This document shows, in pieces, positions 46,271-58,200 of a stretch of 64,000 nucleotides of DNA. Both the position numbers and the translations under genes were made by a program. The notes beneath the pieces were generated by a model. It was given only the letters and a program-made list of their open reading frames with translations. It was not told the DNA's origin and searched no databases. Positions within the stretch are counted from its first letter, which is position 1. Every line of letters begins with the position of its first letter. The stretch comes from Chlamydomonas sphaeroides (Eukaryota > Chlorophyta > Chlorophyceae > Chlamydomonadales > Chlamydomonadaceae). The stretch covers positions 73,762-137,761 of the forward strand of contig BDDC01000005.1 in NCBI GenBank assembly GCA_001662425.1, read 5' to 3'.

Positions 46271-49200
46271 CTATACTCCCTGCTCGACCGACCAGCACAC
46301 TGCGCCAGCGTCGCGGCTGCCAGGGGCAGGGCACGGAAAGGGACACGGCAGGAAGGGGCGGGGAGGGGGGGGACCGGCTCAGCTCAATCCACACCCTAAA
46401 CATGCGCCGTGACAACACATACCCCTTCCTCCCACGCCCAACCTACCTGGCACGGCACGCTCACAATACCCCATTTTTAAGTCCAGCCCGGTCCATGGCC
46501 CAACACGCGACACGTACCAGAACCCCAACCCGTTCCCAACCCCCCGGCCCACCTGTGGTCGCGGCAGCTGTCAGCCATCTCCGCCGGCCCCTGCGAGCCG
46601 CACAAGTGCAGACCCGCCTCGCCGCCCGAGCAGTCCACGCGCGACGCCACAACCTGCAGGTGCTCCAGCCCACCTGCAAAGAGCCCGTGGCTGGCGCCGC
46701 TGGCCGCGAGGCCGCCGGACCCTAGCGCCAGGCCGCCAGCGAAGCCCAGGCTCCTGCGGGGTCGTGGGCCATGGGAACCACGACAGATGAGGCGGAGGAC
46801 GAGGAGGGCTGGGCGGCAGGGCGAGGAGCGCTGCGGCCGGCCTCGGCCCTGCCCAACATCGGCCGCGCGCTGGGCGGCCCGGCGGCCGCCCGCTCGCATC
46901 GGCGGGCCCCACCTGCACAGCACGCCGGCGTCGGTGTGGTCCCAGCCGTCCGCGCAGACCGTGCCCCACTCGCCGCCCCGGCAGACCTGTGTGTGTGCGC
47001 GGCGGGCGCCAGCACGTGCGTCAGCGCCCCAGCGGGATCAAGCCGTCAGCGGCATGCGCACAGCCAGCACGGTGCTTGTGCTGGCCCCCGCCCCCCCGCC
47101 CTCCGCCCCGCGCCCCGCGCCCCGCGCGCTTGCGGCTGCGCAAGGCAGCCCCCACCCGCACCGGCACCAGCACCGTGTGGGAGGGGGTCACCCACACCCC
47201 TTGCGCGCGGCAGCACGAGCAGCTCAGGCAGCGCGGCTGCTGGCATCGCTGCGCGCCCGGAACGCTTGGCCGCGAGCGCGCATGCGGCCACCACACCTGC
47301 ACCGTGCCCTCGCTGTCGTTGCTTCCTCCAGCCAGCCGAGCATCGCCGGAGTCGCCTGCGGAGCGAGGAGTGCCGGGCGAGCGGTGTGCGGTGTTGGGCT
47401 GGTCAGCGGACCCGCGGTCGTGATGTCGGCCGGCCATGCGGCGCCGCACAGCGGTCCGCTCCCCACCGCAGGTTGCGGGTATGCAGCCTGGTTGGCGCCA
47501 GCATGTGGCAGCCGGGGCCTGCCTAGATGCCATCCCTTCAGGACCCCACAGCGGCAGACTCACATGCGTCAGCAGCACCCGTCCGCAGGGTGCCGGGCTC
47601 GGCGGCGTCGCTGATCAGGTTCCGGCGCAATGGCGGCGGCGACCGGCGCGGCGCGACGCAGCGCACAAAGATGTCCTCCCTGCAGCGGCAGCAGAAGCAC
47701 GGCAGCGGCGCGGCCAGGGCTTGTGAGCGCGCCCGTCGCCGGGTTAAAGCCGCAGCCAAGCCCCAGCACACAGCACACACGGCGGCACCACTCGCAAGCG
47801 GCGGTGCTTCGCAAGCCCACACGGCGACACACCCTCTTGCCAGCATTTGCTCCGAGCCCAGGCGCTCACTCGTGCGTGCAGCCCGTCACTCCGCCCGGCG
47901 GCTGCTGCTTGGAGCAGGCGCGGATGCTGGGCTCATCGCCCACGCAGTCCAGGCCCTCGATCCAGATGGGCATGGCCTCGGGCCCGACCGGCGGTATGTT
48001 GCTGGTCAGCTCCACACCGCCGCTCAGCCCCAGCTGCCTGCGGGGGGAGAGGTGGCGGCATGGCAGGTGTGAGCGCCCGGCCGCACACGGCCCCAAAACA
48101 GCGCCCCGTCGCAGGCCGAAACGTTACGTTACGTTACGTTACGCGGTGTCACTCCTGACTGCCAACCCAGGCTGCCGCAGCCCGCGGCCCCGCATGCTGC
48201 TGCACCCTGCCGCGGCGGCCACTCACTTGCAGATCACTACCGCCGAGCTGGGCGCAAAGTTCTTGTTGCAGATCTGCAGGAGGTGGGGCGCGGCCGGCAG
48301 GGTGTGGACAGGGCTATAAAGCCAAGCGAGGGCCAGCCACAGGCATTCGGGGCCTAGGTCCCAGCGGCCTCCCAGCGGCCTCCCAGCGGCCCCACCGTGC
48401 CCCAGGAGCCCTCGCGGCAGAACTCCACGCGGCCCTCCGAGGCCACCACGCCCTCCGCCAGTCGCAGCGAGCCGTCCGCCGAGCCTGCGCAATGACACGC
48501 GGCGGCAGGGGGCCCTCAGGCACCCTCAGCACCCTCAGCACCCTCGGCACCCTCAGCACGCCAGCGCCAACAGCATCGCACACCCCACCCGCAGCACGCT
48601 AGCAACGGGGGGCCGCACGCTCCGCACACGCGGCGGGAGCAGGCTGCAGCAGCAGCAGCGCCGCCCGCGGCCGCTGCCCGCGGGCTAGCATCCCCACGCC
48701 CCACAGCGCCAACACAGGGGCGTGCTGCGCCGCGTGTGGGATTCTGTTCTCCTTGACACGTGAACGCACCCGACCCCAAACAAGCCCTGCGGCTGCCCTT
48801 GCTCACATGCAAACTCTGCCAGCGGCGGCGAGGGCGGCAGGCCGCCGTCGCACACCACGCCCACCGCGTCCTGGGACGAGCACTCGCCCGAGCCCCACGG
48901 CCGGTGCCGGCAGTCGGCCAGCCGCGCCTCGCTGCCGTCGCAGGCCGCCCCCGCCAGGTGCGCCAGCTGCCGGCCAGAGCCGGGCGGGAAGGCGCCCTCG
49001 CTGCCGGCGGGCACTGGCCTGCCGCCAGTCAGACCCAGCTGCCTGTTGCGTTGGGGCAAGCGGCGGGCATTGGGGTTAGCTGCGGCGGTGTTGGGAAGGC
49101 GTCCAGTGGGAGCTGGGTGAGCGTGCGAAGGGGGTGGGTGGCCATTGGCTGCCGGGGATGGCTGCGTGTGCAGCGGGCTGTATGATTGCCGCTTGCCTGC

Positions 49201-52200
49201 ACACGACGCGCGCATCGTCCTGGCCAAAGCCGTTGGAGCAGACCTGCAGGCGTGGTCCGGGCGGCGGTTGGCGGTTGGGTGGTCAGCGGTTAAGCAAGCA
49301 GCGCTGGCACCCAAGCCCCTCCCGGGCACGGCAACGGGATTGTGCGTCTAGCAGGCCCTCGTGGCATCTAAGAACCCAGCAGACTGCGCCTCGTGGGCGT
49401 CGTACATCGTACATTCGTACATCCGTACACCGAGCGTCCCCCGTACACCGTACGCCCACCGGGCTGGCCTACCGTGCCCCAGCTGCCGTCGTAGCAGATC
49501 TCCACCCGACCCGAGCGGCTGCGGTAGCCGTCGGCCAGCCGCAGCGCGAGCGGCGCCGTGCCTGCGTACGGCAAGGTAACGGTACGGCCCCGTCTGTACG
49601 GCATACAACAATTGCGCTAGGAGCTGGGCGTGCCATGACACAATGACAGCATGCGCGTGTCGTAACGTGCAGCTACAAACCAACAACACGCCGCCCCAGG
49701 CCCGACACATGCGGCGCGGCGTCCGCGCAACGCCGAGTCATGCCCGCCACGCCACGCAAGCCCAACGAGCCCAACAACCCCGACACCGCCGGCTGTGCCT
49801 GGATGCCCGAGGCGCTCAGCCTCTGCGAGCGGATCGAGCCATGCGCTTGCATGTCCAGGCGAACCGCAGGAGCTCATGGACTTCCAGCAGCAGCAGCGCG
49901 CGTGGGCGCATGTACGACGGCCGTACGGTGGGTGTGCTTGACGGGAGTGGCCGAGGGAGTGGCGGCAGGCATATTTCGCATCGTGCAGCGGCAGGGTCTT
50001 GCCTAGACGCAGGTGCACTCGAGAGCTGCTGCCAGGTTTGTGATGCAGTGATAGCTTTGTGATGGTAGTTAGACATCTAATGCATTTGACATGAAACATC
50101 ATGCATTTGATATGAAATGGTAGGACCCAGGCATCCATGCAACACAAGCACCCGGCTCACACTGCAGGGAGAGAGTCGAGGCGGGCGGCGGCGAGCGGCG
50201 TGGCGGCGGCGCCCGTGACGGCGGCGGCGACCGGCGGGGGGGAGGCGAACGGGGAGGCGGGGGCGGTGGGCGTCTAGGCGGTGGGCGCGGCGACGGCGGG
50301 CTGCGCAGCGGCGGCGGTGGGCTACGAAGCGGCGGCGGGGAGCGCGGCGGCGGAGGCGAGCGCGCCGGCGGAGGGGATCGCAGCGGCGGCGGGGAGTGTG
50401 GAGGGGGAGGCGAGTGCGCCGGCGGCGGTAGCCTCGGGGGTCGCCTCGGCGGCGGCGACCTCGGCGGTGGCCGCCTCGGCGGCGGCGAGCGCACCGGCGG
50501 CGGCGAACGCGGCGGCTTTCCAGGCGGCGGCGGCGCTCGCGGCGGCGGCGGCGACTTGACCGGTCGCCTGGGCGGCGGCGGATTCCGCGGCGGCGGCGGC
50601 GCCTTGGGGCGCTTAGGCGACCTTGGCGGCGGCCGGCACCTGGAGCCTCTGTGGGTTGACCGCACGGTGACAGCACGGCGCACAGCGGACCGTCAGCGCC
50701 GTCGAGAGCGCCCGAGCCCGCAGCCTGCAGCCATCGCAAGTACGCGAGCGATCAGGCCCCCACAGCCCTTACGTGCAGCCTCCTTCGGCGTTTGGCGGCG
50801 GCGGCAGCGTGCGCGGCAGCGGCTGGCTGCCCGTGTCGGTGTCCGACCAGCGGCAGCGCACGCCCACGTCCGTGCTGCGGCGGTTACGGCGGTTACGGGA
50901 GCGGGGGGCCATGGGTGGGCGAGGGTGTGCGGGCGGCATGGACAAGGCAGCCATGGGCCGAGAGACGCACCGGCGCAGCGGTACCCAGCCAGCCGCTCGG
51001 GCTCGTGCGCACATGCCCCCAACACGGTAGACCCGCCCCAAGCAGGCCTCTGTTCCTTCTATCAACCCGCTCAATACGTCGACGATTCAACGCATCAGAC
51101 CTCATCGACTCTGTCGACAAAGACACGAAGACCGCTCCCAGGCCCCATTGCTTGCGGGCGCGAGAGTCAAGTGCGCCCGAGTGCCGCACCCGTGGGTACT
51201 GCAGGAGGGGTCTGGGCGGCTGGACCGGCAGGCGCTCAGGCGGGCCTCGCCGCCGCCGCACGCAAGTGCGGCCAGGTGCACGGGCTGCTGCTCGGCGCCG
51301 CCGCCAAAGCCGTCGGGATCGCCCGCGAGCACCACGCCGCCGCCGCCCGTGAAGCCGAGGTTCCTGGTGTGGAGGAGTGGGGTGGCGTTTTCACGCGGGG
51401 TGGTAGGTCAGGGCGGTCGTTGGGTGTGGGTGTGGTGCAGCGGGCAGGGCGGGCGTGGAGCGCACCGCACGCCCCGAGCGAGCTCGAGGGAGCTGTCGGC
51501 GCCAGCGGACCGGACCGGACCCTGGCATCGTGAGGCGCCATGGCGCAGCGGCAGGCATGGTGACCCCACCTGCAGGCGACGGTGGCGTCGGCGGCGTCAA
51601 AGCCGTCCTGGCAGACCTGCGGGCGGCGGCGGCGCCAGCGGACGGTCGGAGGTTGAGGCCGGCACGGCCGCGCTGCGTGTGACACCCTGCCCGCCGCCAC
51701 GAGCGAGCGCTTCGCTGCTCGGCTCGACGCCTCCCCCAGCTGTCCGGCTCCCCTGCCGCGGCCCGTGCCGCCCCTGCGCACCGTGCCCCAAGTGCCGGCC
51801 TGGCAGATCTCCAGCCGGCCGGCGTCGTAAGTGGTGCGGCCGATGGCGTCGGTCAGGCGCAGCTGCCCATCGATCGGGCCTGCGGTTGCCAGTTGGACAG
51901 TTACGCGGCAGTTGGCGGTTAGTCGTTGCGGGGCTGGAGCGGCGGCCCCACGCATGAGAAATAGAAACAACACAGCCGCTCCCGATCGGGGAGCGCGGCG
52001 ACCCGGCGGCTCTCTACGCATCCGCGCCCGGCGGCAGAGGGGCGGTCCGCCGCACGCGCACGGGTGCTCCGGCCTCACATGAGTAGAACGCGACCGGCGG
52101 CGGCGGGCTGGCGACGGGCAGGGGGAAGCCCACCGAGCTGCGCGGCGAGCACCACAGCCCAATGTCCGACCTGCGTGGGGCCAAGCAGTACAGGAGACGA

Positions 52201-55200
52201 CAGGGCGGTTGGCGGGGTTGGGGCGGGTGCGGAGGCATCGCGACACCACCTCGTGCTCGTGCCCAGCCGTAAAGCGGGCGCAGTGCGCCGCTCAGCTGCT
52301 CACACTGCAGTAGCTGTCGGCGCGCCCTAAGCATGGCAGCCAGGCACAAAGCCGAACAACACAGAGCCTATTCCCGTGCGGCATGTAAAAGATAACGCAA
52401 GGTGTGGCGGTTCGTGGCATGCGCCCTCACGTGTGGTAACAGTCGGTGCGGCCCCAGGGCGCGGCGCTGCACTGCTCGAGACGCGCCTCGTTGCCGCGGC
52501 AGCCGACGCCGCTGAGCCAGATGGTCATCGAGGGGTGCCCGTCGGGCGTACCCGTCCGCTGCGATAGGGGGCAGTCAGGGACACGACAGGGGATCAGTTG
52601 GGTACCGTACGTGTGCGCCGGGGGGATGAACACGCGTGGATCCAGCCAGAGGGCTGGCGGCCAGGGTGGTGTGGACGCGATGCTGCTGGGCTTGGGTGCG
52701 TAGGAAGCATGAGCCGGGTCGGGAGAGGCCAGCCCGAAGCAGGGCTCGGTACGTACCGGGATCACGGCGCCGCCGCCAAAGCCCAGCTGCTTGCAGGCCA
52801 CGGCGGCGTCGTTGGCGTCAAAGCCGTCCTCGCACACACTGCCCCACTGGCCGGCATGGCAGATCTCCAGCCGGCCGCTCTGGGGCGTGCCGCCGCCGCG
52901 CAGCCGCAGCGCGCCAGGCGTGGAGCCTGTCGGTGAGGGGCGGGTGGCACACAGCCAGCGACACGTTCAGCGATATCGAAGTTGCGATTGAGGAAGCTGG
53001 CAGCACACCAGGCAGCGTGCAGCGGACATAGCGTAGTCGTCGCCCGCTCAAACCAGCCAAGGACCCACACGGTCCGGCATATGCCTAGTAGATGTCGCTG
53101 TCGCCGTACAGGGAAGGTCAATATCATGTAGGTGAGGCTCGCCGTTAACAGAACGGCGCTAAGATGTAGGTGGCGCTATCGCCGTGCATCAAAACATACA
53201 CATGTACACTCGTGTCATATGCATCGAGGGAGTTCCGCAGAGCCTAACTCGGCGCTCACAGGGGAAGGTCTCTGTCGGGAACGTGATGCTGTTGGAGCAC
53301 TGCAGCCCCGCCACGGAGCCGTAGGGGCACAGCACGTCCTCCATGCCCCAGAACGGGCAGCTGGTGAGCCGCGAGGGCCAGAAGCCCGAGTAGGGTGTGG
53401 CGGCCAGGCCCTGGCAGCGCACTTCGCTCATCCACACCGGCTGGCCTGCGATTGCGGGGAGGCCAGTGTGTTGGCACCATCGCCCGCCTCACGTGCGTTC
53501 GCATGTGCTCGTGGCTGCCTAGCCGCAGCTTGGCACGGCGGCGGTGCGATGGAGGGCCCTCAGGTGCCGAGCCCCTCCCAGCCGCGCACCTGTCGCGGGC
53601 TCAGCCGGCACCGCGCGGCCGTTGCTGTAGCCCAGCTGCCGGCACGCGACGACGGCGTTCTGGCCGCCCGTGTTCCAGCTCGACTCGCACACCGCGCCCC
53701 ACACGCCCCGGTAGCACACCTGCGCCGGCATGTGTTCAGTTTCAAGAGAAAGGGGTCGAGCACCCTCCCGCACGCAACGCGTGTGTTTGAATAGCGCGGC
53801 GGTGCGAGGCTGGTGCGGCGCATCAGGCTGCGGCGGATTCTGGCATGCCAGCGAGGGTCGGGTGAGCGGGGCGGAGGGGCAGCAGCTGAACACCAACGAC
53901 GGCCCCCACCTCGACGCGGCCCCACACGGAAGTCCCTATCGAGCCGCCGCCGGCCAGCCGGATAGCACCAGGCTCAGAGCCTGGGGCACAGGCGCGCGTG
54001 ATTCGAGGCGGGGGGGAAGGGTTCTCAGTGCCGGTCGACGTGTTGCGACAGGCGGGGCGGCAGGCATGGGACTCGCTGCAGCTGGTCGGTCGGCTCAGCT
54101 CGTGCGAGCGCCGTCAGGTGAAGTGCGTCCAGGTAATCAGCACCAAAAGGTGTGAATAAGTATCGTATGGTAGAGTGTAACAGCCCGCCTACGGGGACCT
54201 GCAAGGCGAGGCAGTGGGCGCCTTCTCACATGTGGGGGCCGTCATGGGCCTCACGCCCGGGACCTGGGGCGGCGATGATCGGCACACCACGCCCGCGTCG
54301 GCGCGGTGGCTGCACGTCGCCTCCCCGCGCGGCACGGCGGTGGCGCACGCCGCCAGCGACGACTCCGAGCCGGAGCAGCCGACCTGCGGTTGGGACGGTT
54401 CGTTGCGGGCGACATTGTCTGGTATCCCTGGGGGCTAGCGGCCCGGATCCCGCCCAACCGGATGCAATTTCCATCATAATCGTGCATACGTCCCAAGATC
54501 AAGCTCGTACGTTTCATTCGGCCGCCACCGCACCTCCTGCAGCCACACGGGCATGCCCGCGGGGCCCGAGGGCGTGGTGCCGCCGCCCAGCAGCCCCTTG
54601 GCCGCCACCCCGTAGGGGAAGCCCAGCTGGCGGCACGCCACCGCCGCGTCCGTGTCGTCCCAGCCGTCCTGGCAAACGCTGTGCGGCGGAGCAGCGGGGG
54701 CGGGGCAGGGCAGGCAGCGTGTCAGTGGGGGGCGGTGTTGGTAGCGGCATGGGCTCCGCTTGGCGTCAGCCGGAGCAAGGACCTGGGCAGAGGGGCGGAG
54801 GGGCGCTCTCCGCGTGCCATCGAAAGCACGCGCTCTGGGCCCAGGGCGCCGCCCGCAGGCCTGCCGCTGCCGAGCTCCCTCCCCTACCACATGCCTGCCT
54901 AGGCCCCCTCCCCTACCACATGCCGGCCTAGGCCCCCTCCCCTACCACATGCCGGCCTAGTCTCGCCTGGCCGGTGTTCCAAGCCCAGCCCGCAGCCCCG
55001 TGTGTGGGTCCAGAGCGCCCCCAAGCCCCCTGCAGCCACGCACCTGCCCCACTGGCCCTCCAGGCAGACCTCGATGCGGCCCAGGCCGGCGTCGGCGCCG
55101 TCCATCAACCGCAGCGCGCCGTTGGGCGAGCCTGGGGCGGGGGCGTTTGCCGCGCGAGTGGCGGAGGGGGGAGGGTTTAGGCTGGGAAGCAGGTGAGGCG

Positions 55201-58200
55201 GGTCGCGGCTCTGCCGGGGAGGCGGCAGCGGCGGGGCCAGGGGCGGGACGTGGCCTTGAGGCGAAGCTAGCAGGCGCCAGGCGTGGTGTGGCGCGCGGGT
55301 GGCAGCAGTGGCAGGCGTGGGGCTCAGCCGTGCTGCATGCGTCAGCATTGGCGAGCGCCCGCGCAACACGAACACCCGCGCAACACGAATCCCCGCGCAA
55401 CACGAACACCCGCGCAACACGAATCCCCGCGCAACACGAACACCCGCGCAACACGAACGCTCCCGCAACACGAACACCCGCGCAAGCTGCACGGCCCCAC
55501 AAGCATGTCACCGCGAGCGGACCGCGCGGCCTGCGCCGAGAGGGCCCCTCGCAGCCCCTCGCCGCCCCTCGCCGCCCCTTGCCGCCCAGCGCTTGTCAAA
55601 CGAGGCCGTGCCCACGCGCCGCGGTCCTCACATGGGTAGCTCTGGGTGCGAGGGTTGGCTGCGGTGGTGCCGCCGGCCATATCGGGCCCCGCGGCCCGGC
55701 AGTGCACGCCCAGGTCGTGGCTGTGCTCGCACGAGAGGCGCTTGGTCCAGGAGCCGTCTGACAGGGGGCTGCACTCGCTCAGCCTGCGGCACCGCGGTGT
55801 TGCGGTTGGGAAGGGGAGAGGGGGCTTCAGGGAGAGAGGGTGAGGGGCCGGGTGGGGGCTCAGGCCCAGGCCGCCGTAGCGCGCCGCACAGGACACATGA
55901 ATGCCAACACGCAATTAAGTTGTGTCGTGGATGTGCCGTACTTGGGGTCTGCAATCCGCACCTGGCCCCGCTGCCGTTGCGGGTGGGCTCCACTACACTT
56001 GCTACACACGAGACGTAGCCTTGCTTGCATCACATCGACTATCATACCTCAATAAGCAAACAACCTTTACGAGCAGTCCGGAGCCCGCACCTGGCCTCGC
56101 TGCCGCTGCAGGTGGGCTCCACCCAGATGGACTGCTGAGGGTCCACCGCCGGAAAGTACTCGGCAGCCACGGGGCGGCCCGTGGCAAAGCCCAGCGACCT
56201 GCGGTCCGGGGTACGGGCGGAGGCAGGGGGAGACGCAAGGGGCGCCAGGGCGCGGCGCTGAGCGCTGCAGGGCGGAGCGGCTCCTACCGCGGCTGCCTCC
56301 GTGCGGCTGCGGTGCGGGGGCGGTGCGTCGCTCCGGCCTGTGCCGCGAGGGCCCCGGTGGTGTGCGACCACCGCATGCCGGCTCGTGTTTGCCTCTGGGC
56401 AGGGCCAGGCGATGAGCGATGCGGTGGCCGGGACATGGCCGCCAGCCGCTTGCACTGCCTCCCAGCACGCCCGGTCCCACGCGGCCCTTCCCAGGACGCC
56501 AACCTGCACAGCACGACTGCGTTGGCCAGGCTGTAGTCCCCCAGGTTGCACAAGGTGCCCCACTGGCCGTTGCGGCAGATCTCTGCGAGGTCGGGGGCAC
56601 GCCAGGGCTGCTAGGTCAGGGCGGCGTCGCGGGCGGCGGTGCGGCTACCAGGCCCAAGCCGCCCGCCATGGCGGTGTTGAGAGCAGAGCGCCGCGGGGCT
56701 ATCCGGGCCGGGCCGGGCTAGGCCGTGCGGCACGCACCTGCCCTGCCAAGTGCGCCGTCGGAGGTGCCTTGCACCAGGCGGAGGGCGCCGGTGGAGGAGC
56801 CTGCGGGGCGGCAGTGCGCGGCAGCATGGCAGTGCGCGGCGGCATTGGTGGGCATCCGTGCCGCGGCCGACGCATGCTCCTAGCAGCCCCCGCGGGTGGC
56901 CTGGCCTGGCCCGTAGCCCAAGCGGCCAACCGCTGCGACCCACATGCCAGCGAGCGCGGCGGCGGCGAGGGCGGCGGCGAGCGAGGCTGCGCCTGCGACT
57001 GGCCCTGCCGCCACATCCAGCGCCCGAGGCTGGCGAAGTGCAGCGCGTCTATGGAGGTCCAGTAGGAGATGTCTTGGAAGTAGGGGCCGGACGTGGGGCC
57101 GCCCGACAGCACGCCCAGCACGCCCACTGCGGGCGAGGAAGACAGGGGCAGGAGAGGGGCTCAGGCCGGCTTCCAGCGGCGCCCGGAGGCGGAAGGGCGT
57201 ACCGGGAAGCCGACAGCGTGGGGTTCCGACAGGCGGGGGCCGGGGACGCGCAGGGGCCGGGGGGCGGAGGTCGCGGGCCTCCTGGACTCGGCGGCGCTGG
57301 CGGCGGCTCACTGTCTGGCCCCAACTCGTAAATGGCCGATCCCGACTGGCCGCCAGAGGTGAAGCACCAGTTGGCAGGCTGCACCATGGCGTTGCAGCCG
57401 TTGCTGGTGAAGTAGCAGTCGTCGCCTGCGGTTGGCGGTTGGGGCGGTTGGGGCGGTTGGCGGGCAGGAGGTGGTTGGTCAGGACGGCCCGTGCAGGGAG
57501 CAGTCGATGATCTCAATATGCGTGTTCAGAAACAGGTAACATGTAATAAGCACGACCCGCTTGTGTGTGTTGCGGCGAGCACTCACAGTACTGGTAGTAG
57601 TCCACTCCGTTGACCCGCTTGTCGTAGGGGTAGCCGCAGGTCTGCGTCTTGGGATAGTCGATCTGTACACGTGCACACCGCAGGCCAGGCCAGGGCAGGG
57701 CAGTCCAGGGCAGGGCAGGCCAGGTCAGTCTGCAAGTCGCAGTCCAAACTACAGGTCAGGCCAGGTATGCAACCCAGCATACCGCAGTGTGCGTGATAGA
57801 TAGCAGCGATAGATGGCCGTCACATGCAGCCCCGCGCTCGGGGCGCACACCTCGATCCCCAAGGTCCCGCCCTACCGCACACGCGGGGCGTTGCCCGATG
57901 CACCCTTGGTGTCCCTTGGTATCCCCGCACGACCCTGACCCTGACCCCGGCCTGCAGCTCCCCCGTACGGCTCCGTCGTACTGCCGTGCTGTCGTGCTGC
58001 CGTACCTTGTCGCAGGCGTACTTGATGCCCATGTACGAGTTGTGCGGCTGCGTCATGCGGATCAGCGCCAGGTCAAAGTAGTTGACGCCGTCGCGCCGCG
58101 CCCTGCAGTCCATGTACGACAGTAGCAGGCAGCGGCGTGCGGCGGGCGGCGCGATCAAGCCGGGCGAGCGGGAACGCTGCGGCAGCGCCCTGCCAGGAAC

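Noticed and set aside
50281..50559. Ala-rich plus-strand open frame
   Set aside because: It lies antisense to the SRCR-gene stalk exon, whose minus-strand reading joins both neighbouring SRCR exons in phase.
55361..55485. Short regular repeats considered as a CRISPR array
   Set aside because: Repeats are head to tail with no unique spacers and lie in a eukaryotic intron; a minisatellite explains them.
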